DNA from: Candidatus Iainarchaeum sp.
GTDB lineage: Archaea; Iainarchaeota; Iainarchaeia; Iainarchaeales; GCA-2688035
NCBI GenBank assembly: GCA_017608725.1
Contig: JAFCFG010000075.1
Span: forward strand, 1 to 5,623
Direction of reading: 5' to 3'
Length of the DNA: 5,623 nucleotides
Each line of letters starts with the position of its first letter. The stretch's first letter is position 1. Positions 1-3,972 of this stretch are shown piece by piece. The position numbers and the translations under genes are program-made. The notes beneath the pieces were generated by a model that did no database searches, was not told the DNA's origin, and worked only from the letters and a program-made list of their open reading frames with translations.

Positions 1-52
1 CTTCCTGCGGTTTATTAATAGGGCAAAACCCGCCATTTTGCTTTTTCAAGAA

Positions 53-154
53 TCAAGCCTCCCTTATTATTTCCAGGCACTTGCCCTCAATGCAATTGTA
101 GTTTCCCAGCGGAGCACAGCTCAAAACGCACCTTTGTTTGAAAAACAAAAATTT
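53..154 (-). other. Doubtful small Cys-rich reading frame or gene remnant
   Basis: The minus strand is open from base 154 to a TGA at 55-53 and has no ATG. Its C-terminal part reads CAPLGNYNCIEGKCLEI, with a spacing (C-x7-C-x4-C) that resembles small disulfide or metal-binding Cys modules. A TTG at 124-122 preceded by AAAGGTG could start a 23-residue peptide. Against it, the upstream part of the frame is simply the T-rich terminator of the preceding gene, there is no ATG, and it is very short. It may be a decayed C-terminus of a Cys-rich protein. After the TGA the same frame stays open to the window edge. I do not assign a function. Confidence 0.2.
141..151 (-). terminator. Oligo-T terminator after the 94-residue membrane protein
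   Basis: Read on the minus strand this is TTTTTGTTTTT, about 40 bases past the stop codon at 194. Archaeal RNA polymerase commonly stops at runs of about five or more T in the non-template strand, so two T5 runs separated by a single G are a good intrinsic stop signal. No strong hairpin is needed. It is the clearest terminator in the window. Confidence 0.6.
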
Positions 155-193
155 TCAACTTCAATCAGGAGTTAATCGTCAAACTTCCAGATG

Positions 194-478
194 CTATTTC
201 TTTATTTCCGGGACTTTTGTGTGGAACAGGTACATTCCAATGGAAATAGCAAGAAGTATTGCGATTATCACCGCGTTGTTCAAGGCATCCAGGGCAGCTG
301 ACTCTCCAACAAAGTATTTTGCAACAATTGAGGCCATCAGCAAACCAATAATTGTTATAAACAGCTGGAAAGCAGGCTGCACCAGCCTGCCAAAATGCGT
401 TTGAATCTTTAAAACAAAATAAATTGCTGCAATGCCGGCAATCAAGCCAGCCAAGTCCAATAACAAAAATTCCTGCAT
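194..478 (-). CDS. Small three-helix membrane protein, function unknown
   Basis: This is a 94-residue protein that I do not recognise. Three hydrophobic stretches fit transmembrane helices at about residues 6-24, 33-53 and 66-86. Between them lie a short loop with K24 and H28-R31, and a second loop with acidic residues (E59, D64). The tail after helix 3 is short and polar (HTKVPEIKK). With this layout the protein would sit in the cytoplasmic membrane with its ends on opposite sides. The ATG at 478 is preferred because a TATA-like box lies 25-35 bases upstream, which would give an almost leaderless mRNA. It is followed by a strong T-run terminator and appears to be transcribed alone. A second frame over the same bases gives a Cys- and Trp-rich translation that looks like a shadow. 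The gene is likely real; its role is unknown. Confidence 0.75.
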   Translation of the reverse strand: MQEFLLLDLAGLIAGIAAIYFVLKIQTHFGRLVQPAFQLFITIIGLLMASIVAKYFVGESAALDALNNAVIIAILLAISIGMYLFHTKVPEIKK

Positions 479-502
479 TCAAACTATATTACGTCATCCC
501 CG

Positions 503-513
503 TATTTATATTT
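503..513 (-). promoter_or_regulatory. TATA box for the 94-residue membrane protein
   Basis: The minus strand reads AAATATAAATA, a good match to the archaeal TATA consensus. Its centre is about 30 bases before the A of the ATG at 478, so transcription should start only a few bases before the start codon. No Shine-Dalgarno sequence is visible, which agrees with a leaderless or near-leaderless mRNA. Confidence 0.6.
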
Positions 514-570
514 TTTGCTTAACTTCCCATTCAATTCAAGCATGCAATAACAATTAAATAACTACTTTCA

Positions 571-582
571 ATAATTACTTAA
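571..582 (+). promoter_or_regulatory. Possible promoter for the tRNA-Ser transcript
   Basis: No TATA-like box exists at the usual 25-30 bases before tRNA-Ser (bases 635-650 are GC-mixed and A-rich). The nearest AT-rich candidates are ATAATTACTTAA here and TTAAATAA at 554-561. From the first, transcription would start near 598, exactly where the partial copy of the tRNA 5' end begins. That would put about 70 bases of structured leader before the mature tRNA. The position is inferred from spacing only. Confidence 0.3.
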
Positions 583-597
583 TTCCAAACCTTTACT

Positions 598-657
598 GCA
601 GGGATGGCGGAGGCATTTTTTCTTGTGAAAAAAAAGCCTTGGGAAAAAACGCCACCC
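598..657 (+). repeat. Hairpin leader with a partial copy of the tRNA-Ser 5' end
   Basis: Bases 598-612 match tRNA-Ser bases 670-684 at 14 of 15 positions; the only difference is A604 against G. The segment folds into a long imperfect hairpin: 601-609 pairs with 650-657 with A604 bulged, 611-614 (AGGC) pairs with 636-639 (GCCT), and TTTTTTC (616-622) pairs with GAAAAAA (627-633) around a TTGT loop. The right arm, CGCCACCC (650-657), is also a perfect complement of the real tRNA at 674-681. It could be a tRNA leader with two alternative folds, or the scar of a partial tRNA duplication. It does not contain a complete tRNA. Confidence 0.5.
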
Positions 658-669
658 AAGCAATGAAAT

Positions 670-863
670 GCAGGGGTGGCGGAGTGGTTTAACGCGCGAG
701 CCTGCTAAAGCCTTTCTTTAGAAAAGAAAGGCTTGCAAAAGAAAAAATTTGCTAACGCAAATTTTAACCGATTGCTCTGCAATCTAAGGAATCGCTTTGC
801 GATTCAATTCCGCAGACAGCTCGTGGCCGAAAGGCCGCATGGGTTCGAATCCCATCCCCTGCG
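670..863 (+). tRNA. tRNA-Ser(GCU) with a 110-base intron
   Basis: The spliced molecule is an 84-base class II tRNA. The acceptor stem is 670-676/856-862 (GCAGGGG/CCCCTGC). The D-stem is 679-681/693-695 (GCG/CGC). The anticodon stem is 697-701/819-823 (CGAGC/GCTCG), with loop CTGCTAA and anticodon GCT at 704-706, which reads AGC and AGU. The long variable arm is GGCC-GAAA-GGCC (825-836). The T-arm is 839-843/851-855 around TTCGAAT. The discriminator base is G (863), as expected for serine, and CCA is not encoded. The exon ends fit a bulge-helix-bulge: anticodon stem, bulge ACA (816-818), four-pair helix CTGC/GCAG (702-705/812-815), then bulge TAA (706-708). Cuts after the second base of each bulge give the canonical 37/38 junction. 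Splicing by the archaeal tRNA endonuclease would be required. Every arm is paired, so the gene is very likely functional. Confidence 0.95.
708..817 (+). other. tRNA-Ser intron made of four perfect hairpins
   Basis: This intron lies after anticodon-loop position 37. It contains four perfect stem-loops in a row: 708-719/723-734 (12 pairs, loop AGA), 744-752/757-765 (9 pairs, loop TAAC), 770-775/779-784 (6 pairs, loop TCT) and 789-795/799-805 (7 pairs, loop TTT). They are joined by linkers of 9, 4, 4 and 6 bases. I see no C/D-box pair or other snoRNA signature. The first hairpin takes up bases that would form the inner helix of a standard splice motif, so the motif may be of the relaxed type with only the outer and central helices. 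Confidence 0.85.
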
Positions 864-1004
864 TTCATGCGTTACTTCACTGCTTTACTCCTTGTTTTCT
901 TGCTCTGCCTGCTTTTGGCTATGGTCTGGCAGCAGGCACACAATTGACATTCTTTTATCTAACTCAGAGCAAGTGTTTGCATTCCTCAAAAGCGTTTGAA
1001 GCAG

Positions 1005-1009
1005 AAAAA
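1005..1009 (-). terminator. Weak T5 terminator after the 164-residue membrane protein
   Basis: The minus strand has five T in a row about 24 bases past the stop codon at 1033. This is the minimal length for an archaeal oligo-T stop and there is no supporting hairpin. A plus-strand T-rich stretch at 889-901 after tRNA-Ser is weaker still, so I do not list it separately. Confidence 0.3.
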
Positions 1010-1032
1010 CCTTCTTTTAGGGTTTCGCCTGC

Positions 1033-1527
1033 TTAGTATTTGCTCTTTGCTGGTGCTGAAACCTCTTTCTTTATTTTCTGCAGCCACGCAATCTTTTCTC
1101 TCCTCATGTCTTCGTCAAAGACATCCCTGCTTTTTCCAGCTGAGAGGAACAGCACAATGCCCCACAAGAGCAGCAGCGTGGAAACCACTGTTGGGGAAAC
1201 TGGCGAGGTTCCCTCCAAAATAGGCGGATATATCTTGGCTGGAAGGATTGACCCTGGCTGTGTTAAAATGAAGTACAGGGTTAGCGCCTGGTTTACTACA
1301 AACAGCGCTGAAACAACAAGCAAAAGATGCAGCCCTGCCTTGCTTCTCTTGTGGAAAAGCGAGAACACGATTAGAAAAACAACCAAGACTATTGCTGAGA
1401 GAACAGCGTAGGGGTAGATTGCAAGCTTGCTTAAGTAGACCATTCCAACTACAAGTGATAGAAGAACGAAGAACATGAATGCCCAAAGTAATCCCAAGGC
1501 ACATCTCCAGTAAACCTTTGCATCCAT
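1033..1527 (-). CDS. Four-helix membrane protein, function unknown
   Basis: This is a 164-residue integral membrane protein that I do not recognise. Hydrophobic segments lie at about residues 11-33, 38-58, 66-88 and 112-130. A Pro-rich loop of roughly 23 residues (90-111, with QPGS, PPILEG and SPVSP) separates helices 3 and 4. The short basic segment HKRSK (59-63) between helices 2 and 3 argues that this loop is cytoplasmic, which puts both ends inside and the Pro-rich loop outside. The C-terminal tail (131-164) is soluble, highly charged and probably helical (DEDMRREKIAWLQKIKKE), and could be a cytoplasmic contact site. The ATG at 1527 fits a TATA-like box about 25 bases upstream, giving a leaderless mRNA. 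The gene converges on tRNA-Ser and is divergent from the EF-Tu-like gene. No enzymatic motif is visible. Confidence 0.8.
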   Translation of the reverse strand: MDAKVYWRCALGLLWAFMFFVLLSLVVGMVYLSKLAIYPYAVLSAIVLVVFLIVFSLFHKRSKAGLHLLLVVSALFVVNQALTLYFILTQPGSILPAKIYPPILEGTSPVSPTVVSTLLLLWGIVLFLSAGKSRDVFDEDMRREKIAWLQKIKKEVSAPAKSKY

Positions 1528-1546
1528 GGTATAATTGCTGTTTTGG

Positions 1547-1556
1547 ATTTATTTAA
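1547..1556 (-). promoter_or_regulatory. TATA box for the 164-residue membrane protein
   Basis: The minus strand reads TTAAATAAAT, centred about 25 bases before the ATG at 1527. This spacing puts the transcription start at or next to the start codon. No ribosome binding site is visible between the two, which fits a leaderless message. Confidence 0.6.
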
Positions 1557-1576
1557 TTCTTTCGCTCCAAGGCCAC

Positions 1577-1588
1577 TTTTTTTATATT
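1577..1588 (+). promoter_or_regulatory. TATA box for the EF-Tu domain-2-like gene
   Basis: The sequence TTTTTTTATATT is centred near 1584, so transcription should begin around 1609-1612 and leave a leader of roughly 18 bases. The inverted repeat TAGTAT-T-ATACTA (1600-1612) lies across the expected start point and could be a repressor operator, although AT-rich palindromes of this size also arise by chance. This is the only protein gene here whose promoter implies a real leader. Confidence 0.5.
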
Positions 1589-1612
1589 TCTTTTGATGAT
1601 AGTATTATACTA

Positions 1613-1620
1613 GAGAGGGG
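1613..1620 (+). promoter_or_regulatory. Shine-Dalgarno-like site before the EF-Tu domain-2-like gene
   Basis: The sequence GAGAGGGG contains GAGG, which can pair with the 3' end of archaeal 16S rRNA. It ends 8 bases before the ATG at 1629. It supports that ATG and contrasts with the leaderless neighbours, which have no such site. Confidence 0.45.
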
Positions 1621-1628
1621 TTATCTGG

Positions 1629-2036
1629 ATGAGGGTTTTACAAGGCCTTTTTGAAAAGGAGAGGAAAAAGCACAATCTTGGCATCTGCATTCCAGAGGCA
1701 AGTAAGAGAAAGGCAATGGAGGAAAGGCTGCAGAGAAAGAAGATGGTGAGGGGGGAGATTGGCTCAAGCCCAAATGTTGCCAGAGGGGGCTCTTTTCAGG
1801 TTACCGGCATTTTTCACGTGCACGAGAGCCTGATGCTGCAGGGCGTTGTCTTGGAAGGAAGCATTAACAAAAAGGATGTAACCAGCTTTCAGGGAGTGAA
1901 GCTGCGGGTAACTGACATACAGGCTGGCAGAAAAAGCTCCATAAGTTTGCAGGAGGATGGCCAGGGAGCAATTTTCTTGAAAGCAGAAAAAGGCAAGTTC
2001 CCAATAATCAGAAGCGGCGATGTCCTGCTTTTCTAG
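1629..2036 (+). CDS. Small protein with a stand-alone EF-Tu domain-2-like beta-barrel
   Basis: This is a 135-residue soluble protein. Residues 1-42 are rich in Lys, Arg and Glu and probably helical (FEKERKKHN, RKAMEERLQRKKM). Residues about 54-135 follow the pattern of domain 2 of translational GTPases (EF-Tu, SelB, IF2): an opening strand SFQVTGIFHVHESL, then LQGVVLEGSINKKD, a strand LRVTDIQ, a SSISLQEDGQGAIFL stretch matching the family's A-x-x-G-D-x-V-G region, and a closing IIRSGDVLLF. The family uses this barrel to contact aminoacyl-tRNA ends or rRNA. There is no GTP-binding domain, since no P-loop or NKxD is present. An RNA- or ribosome-binding accessory role is therefore an inference. 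The gene has its own TATA box and Shine-Dalgarno-like site and lies just before tRNA-Leu on the same strand, with its stop 49 bases before the tRNA. The coding call is firm; the fold call rests on motif recall. Confidence 0.8.
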   Translation: MRVLQGLFEKERKKHNLGICIPEASKRKAMEERLQRKKMVRGEIGSSPNVARGGSFQVTGIFHVHESLMLQGVVLEGSINKKDVTSFQGVKLRVTDIQAGRKSSISLQEDGQGAIFLKAEKGKFPIIRSGDVLLF

Positions 2037-2047
2037 GAAAAGGCAAG

Positions 2048-2057
2048 CTTTTAATAG
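2048..2057 (+). promoter_or_regulatory. TATA box for tRNA-Leu
   Basis: The sequence CTTTTAATAG is centred about 33 bases before the first base of the tRNA, so transcription would start near 2079 with a leader of about six bases for RNase P to remove. A T5 run (2061-2065), only 25 bases after the stop codon of the upstream gene, lies directly behind it and may end that gene's transcript. Confidence 0.55.
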
Positions 2058-2085
2058 TTCTTTTTCTCATTAAAATTATTCCAAT

Positions 2086-2169
2086 GCAGGGGTTCCCGAG
2101 CGGTCAAAGGGGCAGGACTCAAGATCCTGTGGTTTAGTACCTTCGGGGGTTCGAATCCTCCCCCCTGCA
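2086..2169 (+). tRNA. tRNA-Leu(CAA)
   Basis: This is an intronless class II tRNA of 84 bases. The acceptor stem is 2086-2092/2162-2168 (GCAGGGG/CCCCTGC). The D-stem is 2095-2097/2109-2111 (CCC/GGG). The anticodon stem is 2113-2117/2125-2129 (CAGGA/TCCTG), with loop CTCAAGA and anticodon CAA at 2120-2122, which reads UUG. The variable arm is 2130-2144 and contains the short stem GGT/ACC. The T-arm is 2145-2149/2157-2161 with loop TTCGAAT and one G-U pair. The discriminator is A (2169), the leucine-type base, and CCA is not encoded. Its acceptor stem is identical to that of tRNA-Ser in this window. The 3' end is repeated downstream at 2245-2264. Confidence 0.95.
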
Positions 2170-2172
2170 TAT
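2153..2172 (+). repeat. Left copy of a 20-base direct repeat (tRNA-Leu 3' end, att-like)
   Basis: This copy covers the end of the T-loop, the 3' strands of the T and acceptor stems, the discriminator base and three bases beyond (TAT). An identical 20-base copy lies at 2245-2264, and the match reaches 23 bases with one mismatch (C2152 against T2244). Tyrosine-recombinase integrases commonly use such tRNA 3' ends as attachment sites. Confidence 0.75.
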
Positions 2173-2244
2173 GCCATTGAGCGAAGCGAAACGGCATGCA
2201 TTGAGGATTTGAAGCGGACGATCACGCCTATGTAATGGCGTTTT
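2173..2244 (+). other. 72-base structured insert between tRNA-Leu 3' end repeats
   Basis: This short stretch has no reading frame of note and is rich in inverted repeats. ATGCC (2171-2175) pairs with GGCAT (2193-2197). ACGCC (2225-2229) pairs with GGCGT (2237-2241). GAGGATT (2203-2209) can pair with AATCCTC inside the right-hand repeat (2246-2252) and equally with the same bases inside the tRNA (2154-2160). It could be the remnant of a larger integrated element, a tiny non-autonomous element, or the scar of a local tRNA duplication. Confidence 0.45.
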
Positions 2245-2264
2245 GAATCCTCCCCCCTGCATAT
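2245..2264 (+). repeat. Right copy of the tRNA-Leu 3' end direct repeat (att-like)
   Basis: This is identical over 20 bases to 2153-2172, offset by 92 bases. It can still pair with the tRNA-Leu 5' acceptor strand. From here to the end of guaB at 2446, about 180 bases, I see no gene. That stretch holds only a short TTTTAAAA palindrome and two copies of ACTGGTTTT (2401-2409 and 2422-2430). Confidence 0.75.
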
Positions 2265-2445
2265 ATGCGCAATAGGAATTCTGTGCCTGTTTTAAAAGCG
2301 ATTCTGGCTTTCCCCTTTTCCATGTCCAGAGAGCCGGCCTTTCACCTTTAATTAGCTGCATTAACAAAAGCCAAAACCCGTTTCTTTTCTGTAAACGCGT
2401 ACTGGTTTTTTCCCATTAAGCACTGGTTTTCAATTTAACAAAGAG

Positions 2446-3900
2446 TTACAACCCAGGGTAGTTTGGGCTCTGCTCAGTAATCATTATGTCATGTGGATGT
2501 GATTCCTTCAAGCCAGCTGCTGTTATTCTCACGTAGTTTGTTTTTGTTCTGAGGGTTTCAATGTCCTTTGCTCCAACAAGGCCCATTCCACTCCTTAGGC
2601 CTCCAAGCAGTTGGAATACTACTTCCGAAATGCTTCCCTTGAATGGAACAATCCCTTCTACTCCCTCTGGAACTAGCTTGCCCTGTCTGCCCTCTTGAAA
2701 ATACCTTTCGCTGCTTCCCTTCTGCATTGCGTTCAAACTACCCATGCCCCTGTACTGTTTGAATTTCCTGTTGTACAAGTAAATTGTCCTCCCAGGGGTT
2801 TCGCTGCATCCTGCAAATATGCTGCCAATCATAACACTGTTTGCCCCTGCAGCAAGTGCTTTTGTGATGTCGCCGCTGTATTTTATGCCTCCGTCGGCAA
2901 TTACCGGCACTTTGTATTTTTCTGCTGCTTCACTGCATTGTTGTATTGCAGTGAATTGTGGAACACCAACACCGCTTATAACCCTTGTGGTGCAGATTGC
3001 TCCAGGGCCCACTCCAACCTTTATTGCGTCTGCGCCAGCAGCCGCTAAGTCATGAACCGCCTCTGCTGTTGCAACATTTCCGGCAATAACCTCTGTTTCA
3101 AATTTCTTCTTGTATCTTTTAACCGCTTCAAGGACCATTTTGCTGTGGCCATGGGCCGTGTCAACGACTATTGCGTCTGCTTCAACTGAAATCATTTTTT
3201 CTACTCGGTCATCGTCTTTTGGGCCAACTGCAGCTGCAACCAGCAGCCTGCCTGCACTGTCCTTTGCTGCATTTGGAAACATTTCCTGTTTTCTTATGTC
3301 TGTGACTGTTACCATTCCAGCAATTGGCTTTTCTTTGCTTGTAATCGGCAGCTTTTCTATTTTGTGCCTGTGCAAGATTTCCTTTGCTTCTTCAATGCTT
3401 GGCTCATGGTCGATTGTTATTACATCCTTGGTCATTATGTCTGCTGCCTTTTTGTTTAAGTTTGTTTCAAACAGTATGTCTCTGGTTGTGATTATTCCAA
3501 CAAGCTTCTTTCCATTCAGAACCGGAAAGCTGCTTACCTTGTGGTTTTTCTTCAGCTGCAGGATTTTTTCCAGGGTATCAGTTGGCTTTATGCAGATTGG
3601 GTTCCTAACAATTAAGAATTCTGACCTCTTCACCCTTTTTACTTCTGCCGCCTGCTTTTCTGCTGTCATGTTTTTGTGGATTACCCCAAGACCGCCTTGC
3701 CTTGCTATTGCAATTGCAGCCTTGCTTTCTGTAACAGTGTCCATTGCAGCGCTGAGCATTGGAATGTTCAGTTTTACCTTTTTGCTAAGCCTTGTCTGCA
3801 GATTCACGTTTTTGGGCAGGACTTCGCTTCTGCCTGGCAGCAGCAGAATATCATCAAAAGCCAGGCCAGTGCCCCCAGAAAAAGTATTCTTTTCAGCCAT
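2446..3900 (-). CDS. guaB: Inosine-5'-monophosphate dehydrogenase
   Basis: This cytoplasmic enzyme oxidises IMP to XMP with NAD+, the first committed step towards GMP. At 484 residues it is full length. The N-terminal barrel starts with FDDILLLPGRSEVLP (15-29), and AAMDTVTES (51-59) follows. Two CBS domains (about 99-146 and 156-206) interrupt the barrel and in this family bind adenine or guanine nucleotides to tune activity. The barrel resumes with VDTAHGHS (246-253), GNVATAEA (274-281) and the catalytic loop GPGAICTTR with nucleophile Cys303. Then come ADGGI (335-339), GMGS (385-388), the flap dyad Arg399-Tyr400 in ERYFQE, and KLVPEGVEG (408-416). It ends with SHPHDIMITEQSPNY. The usual Ser before Ile-Cys in the catalytic loop is Ala301 here. 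The ATG at 3900 fits a TATA box about 25 bases upstream, giving a leaderless mRNA. The gene stands alone and is divergent from the surface-protein gene. Confidence 0.97.
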   Translation of the reverse strand: MAEKNTFSGGTGLAFDDILLLPGRSEVLPKNVNLQTRLSKKVKLNIPMLSAAMDTVTESKAAIAIARQGGLGVIHKNMTAEKQAAEVKRVKRSEFLIVRNPICIKPTDTLEKILQLKKNHKVSSFPVLNGKKLVGIITTRDILFETNLNKKAADIMTKDVITIDHEPSIEEAKEILHRHKIEKLPITSKEKPIAGMVTVTDIRKQEMFPNAAKDSAGRLLVAAAVGPKDDDRVEKMISVEADAIVVDTAHGHSKMVLEAVKRYKKKFETEVIAGNVATAEAVHDLAAAGADAIKVGVGPGAICTTRVISGVGVPQFTAIQQCSEAAEKYKVPVIADGGIKYSGDITKALAAGANSVMIGSIFAGCSETPGRTIYLYNRKFKQYRGMGSLNAMQKGSSERYFQEGRQGKLVPEGVEGIVPFKGSISEVVFQLLGGLRSGMGLVGAKDIETLRTKTNYVRITAAGLKESHPHDIMITEQSPNYPGL

Positions 3901-3920
3901 AAAATATTTGCTTTCAAAGC

Positions 3921-3930
3921 CTTTAAAAAG
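3921..3930 (-). promoter_or_regulatory. TATA box for guaB
   Basis: The minus strand reads CTTTTTAAAG, centred about 25 bases before the ATG at 3900, so the mRNA should be leaderless. Just upstream are A-runs at 3936-3939, 3944-3949 and 3953-3959 (as read on the minus strand), spaced 9-10 bases apart. They may bend the DNA or act as an upstream element. Confidence 0.6.
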
Positions 3931-3972
3931 AGATATTTTGCCCTTTTTTCCCTTTTTTTCATAGGGGTTATC

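Noticed and set aside
2..175. A plus-strand frame open from the left edge to a TAA at 173-175
   Set aside because: It has no recognisable motif, runs antisense over the terminator of the 94-residue gene, and 57 open codons at an edge are not strong evidence without the upstream sequence.
165..482. An alternative minus-strand frame over the 94-residue membrane protein
   Set aside because: Its translation is rich in Cys, Trp and Asn with no coherent hydrophobic segments, whereas the chosen frame gives three clean membrane helices and a well-placed start.
598..657. A complete second tRNA gene or a full tRNA pseudogene
   Set aside because: Only the first 15 bases match a tRNA. There is no anticodon arm, T-arm or acceptor 3' strand in the rest of the segment.
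708..805. A CRISPR-like array from the repeated hairpins
   Set aside because: The hairpins have different sequences and lengths, the linkers are only 4-9 bases, and no direct repeats occur.
708..817. A C/D-box or H/ACA guide RNA hidden in the tRNA-Ser intron
   Set aside because: No RTGATGA and CTGA box pair, and no H/ACA arrangement, is present. The structure is four simple hairpins.
733..1036. Two plus-strand frames running through the tRNA-Ser intron and 3' exon
   Set aside because: They cover the tRNA body, where all stems are intact, and their translations (for example the part over GGGTTCGAATCCC) are tRNA-derived. An intron-encoded protein such as a homing endonuclease would need to be much longer.
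2134..2367. A 77-codon minus-strand frame across the tRNA-Leu 3' end
   Set aside because: Its ending, CRGEDSNPRR, is the familiar translation of the antisense of a tRNA T-arm. It overlaps a complete tRNA gene and has no promoter.
3110..3964. A 284-codon plus-strand open frame across guaB
   Set aside because: It is the exact antisense of a well-conserved IMP dehydrogenase whose motifs and promoter are clear. Its translation is a low-complexity Ser, Phe and Ile-rich sequence typical of antisense shadows.
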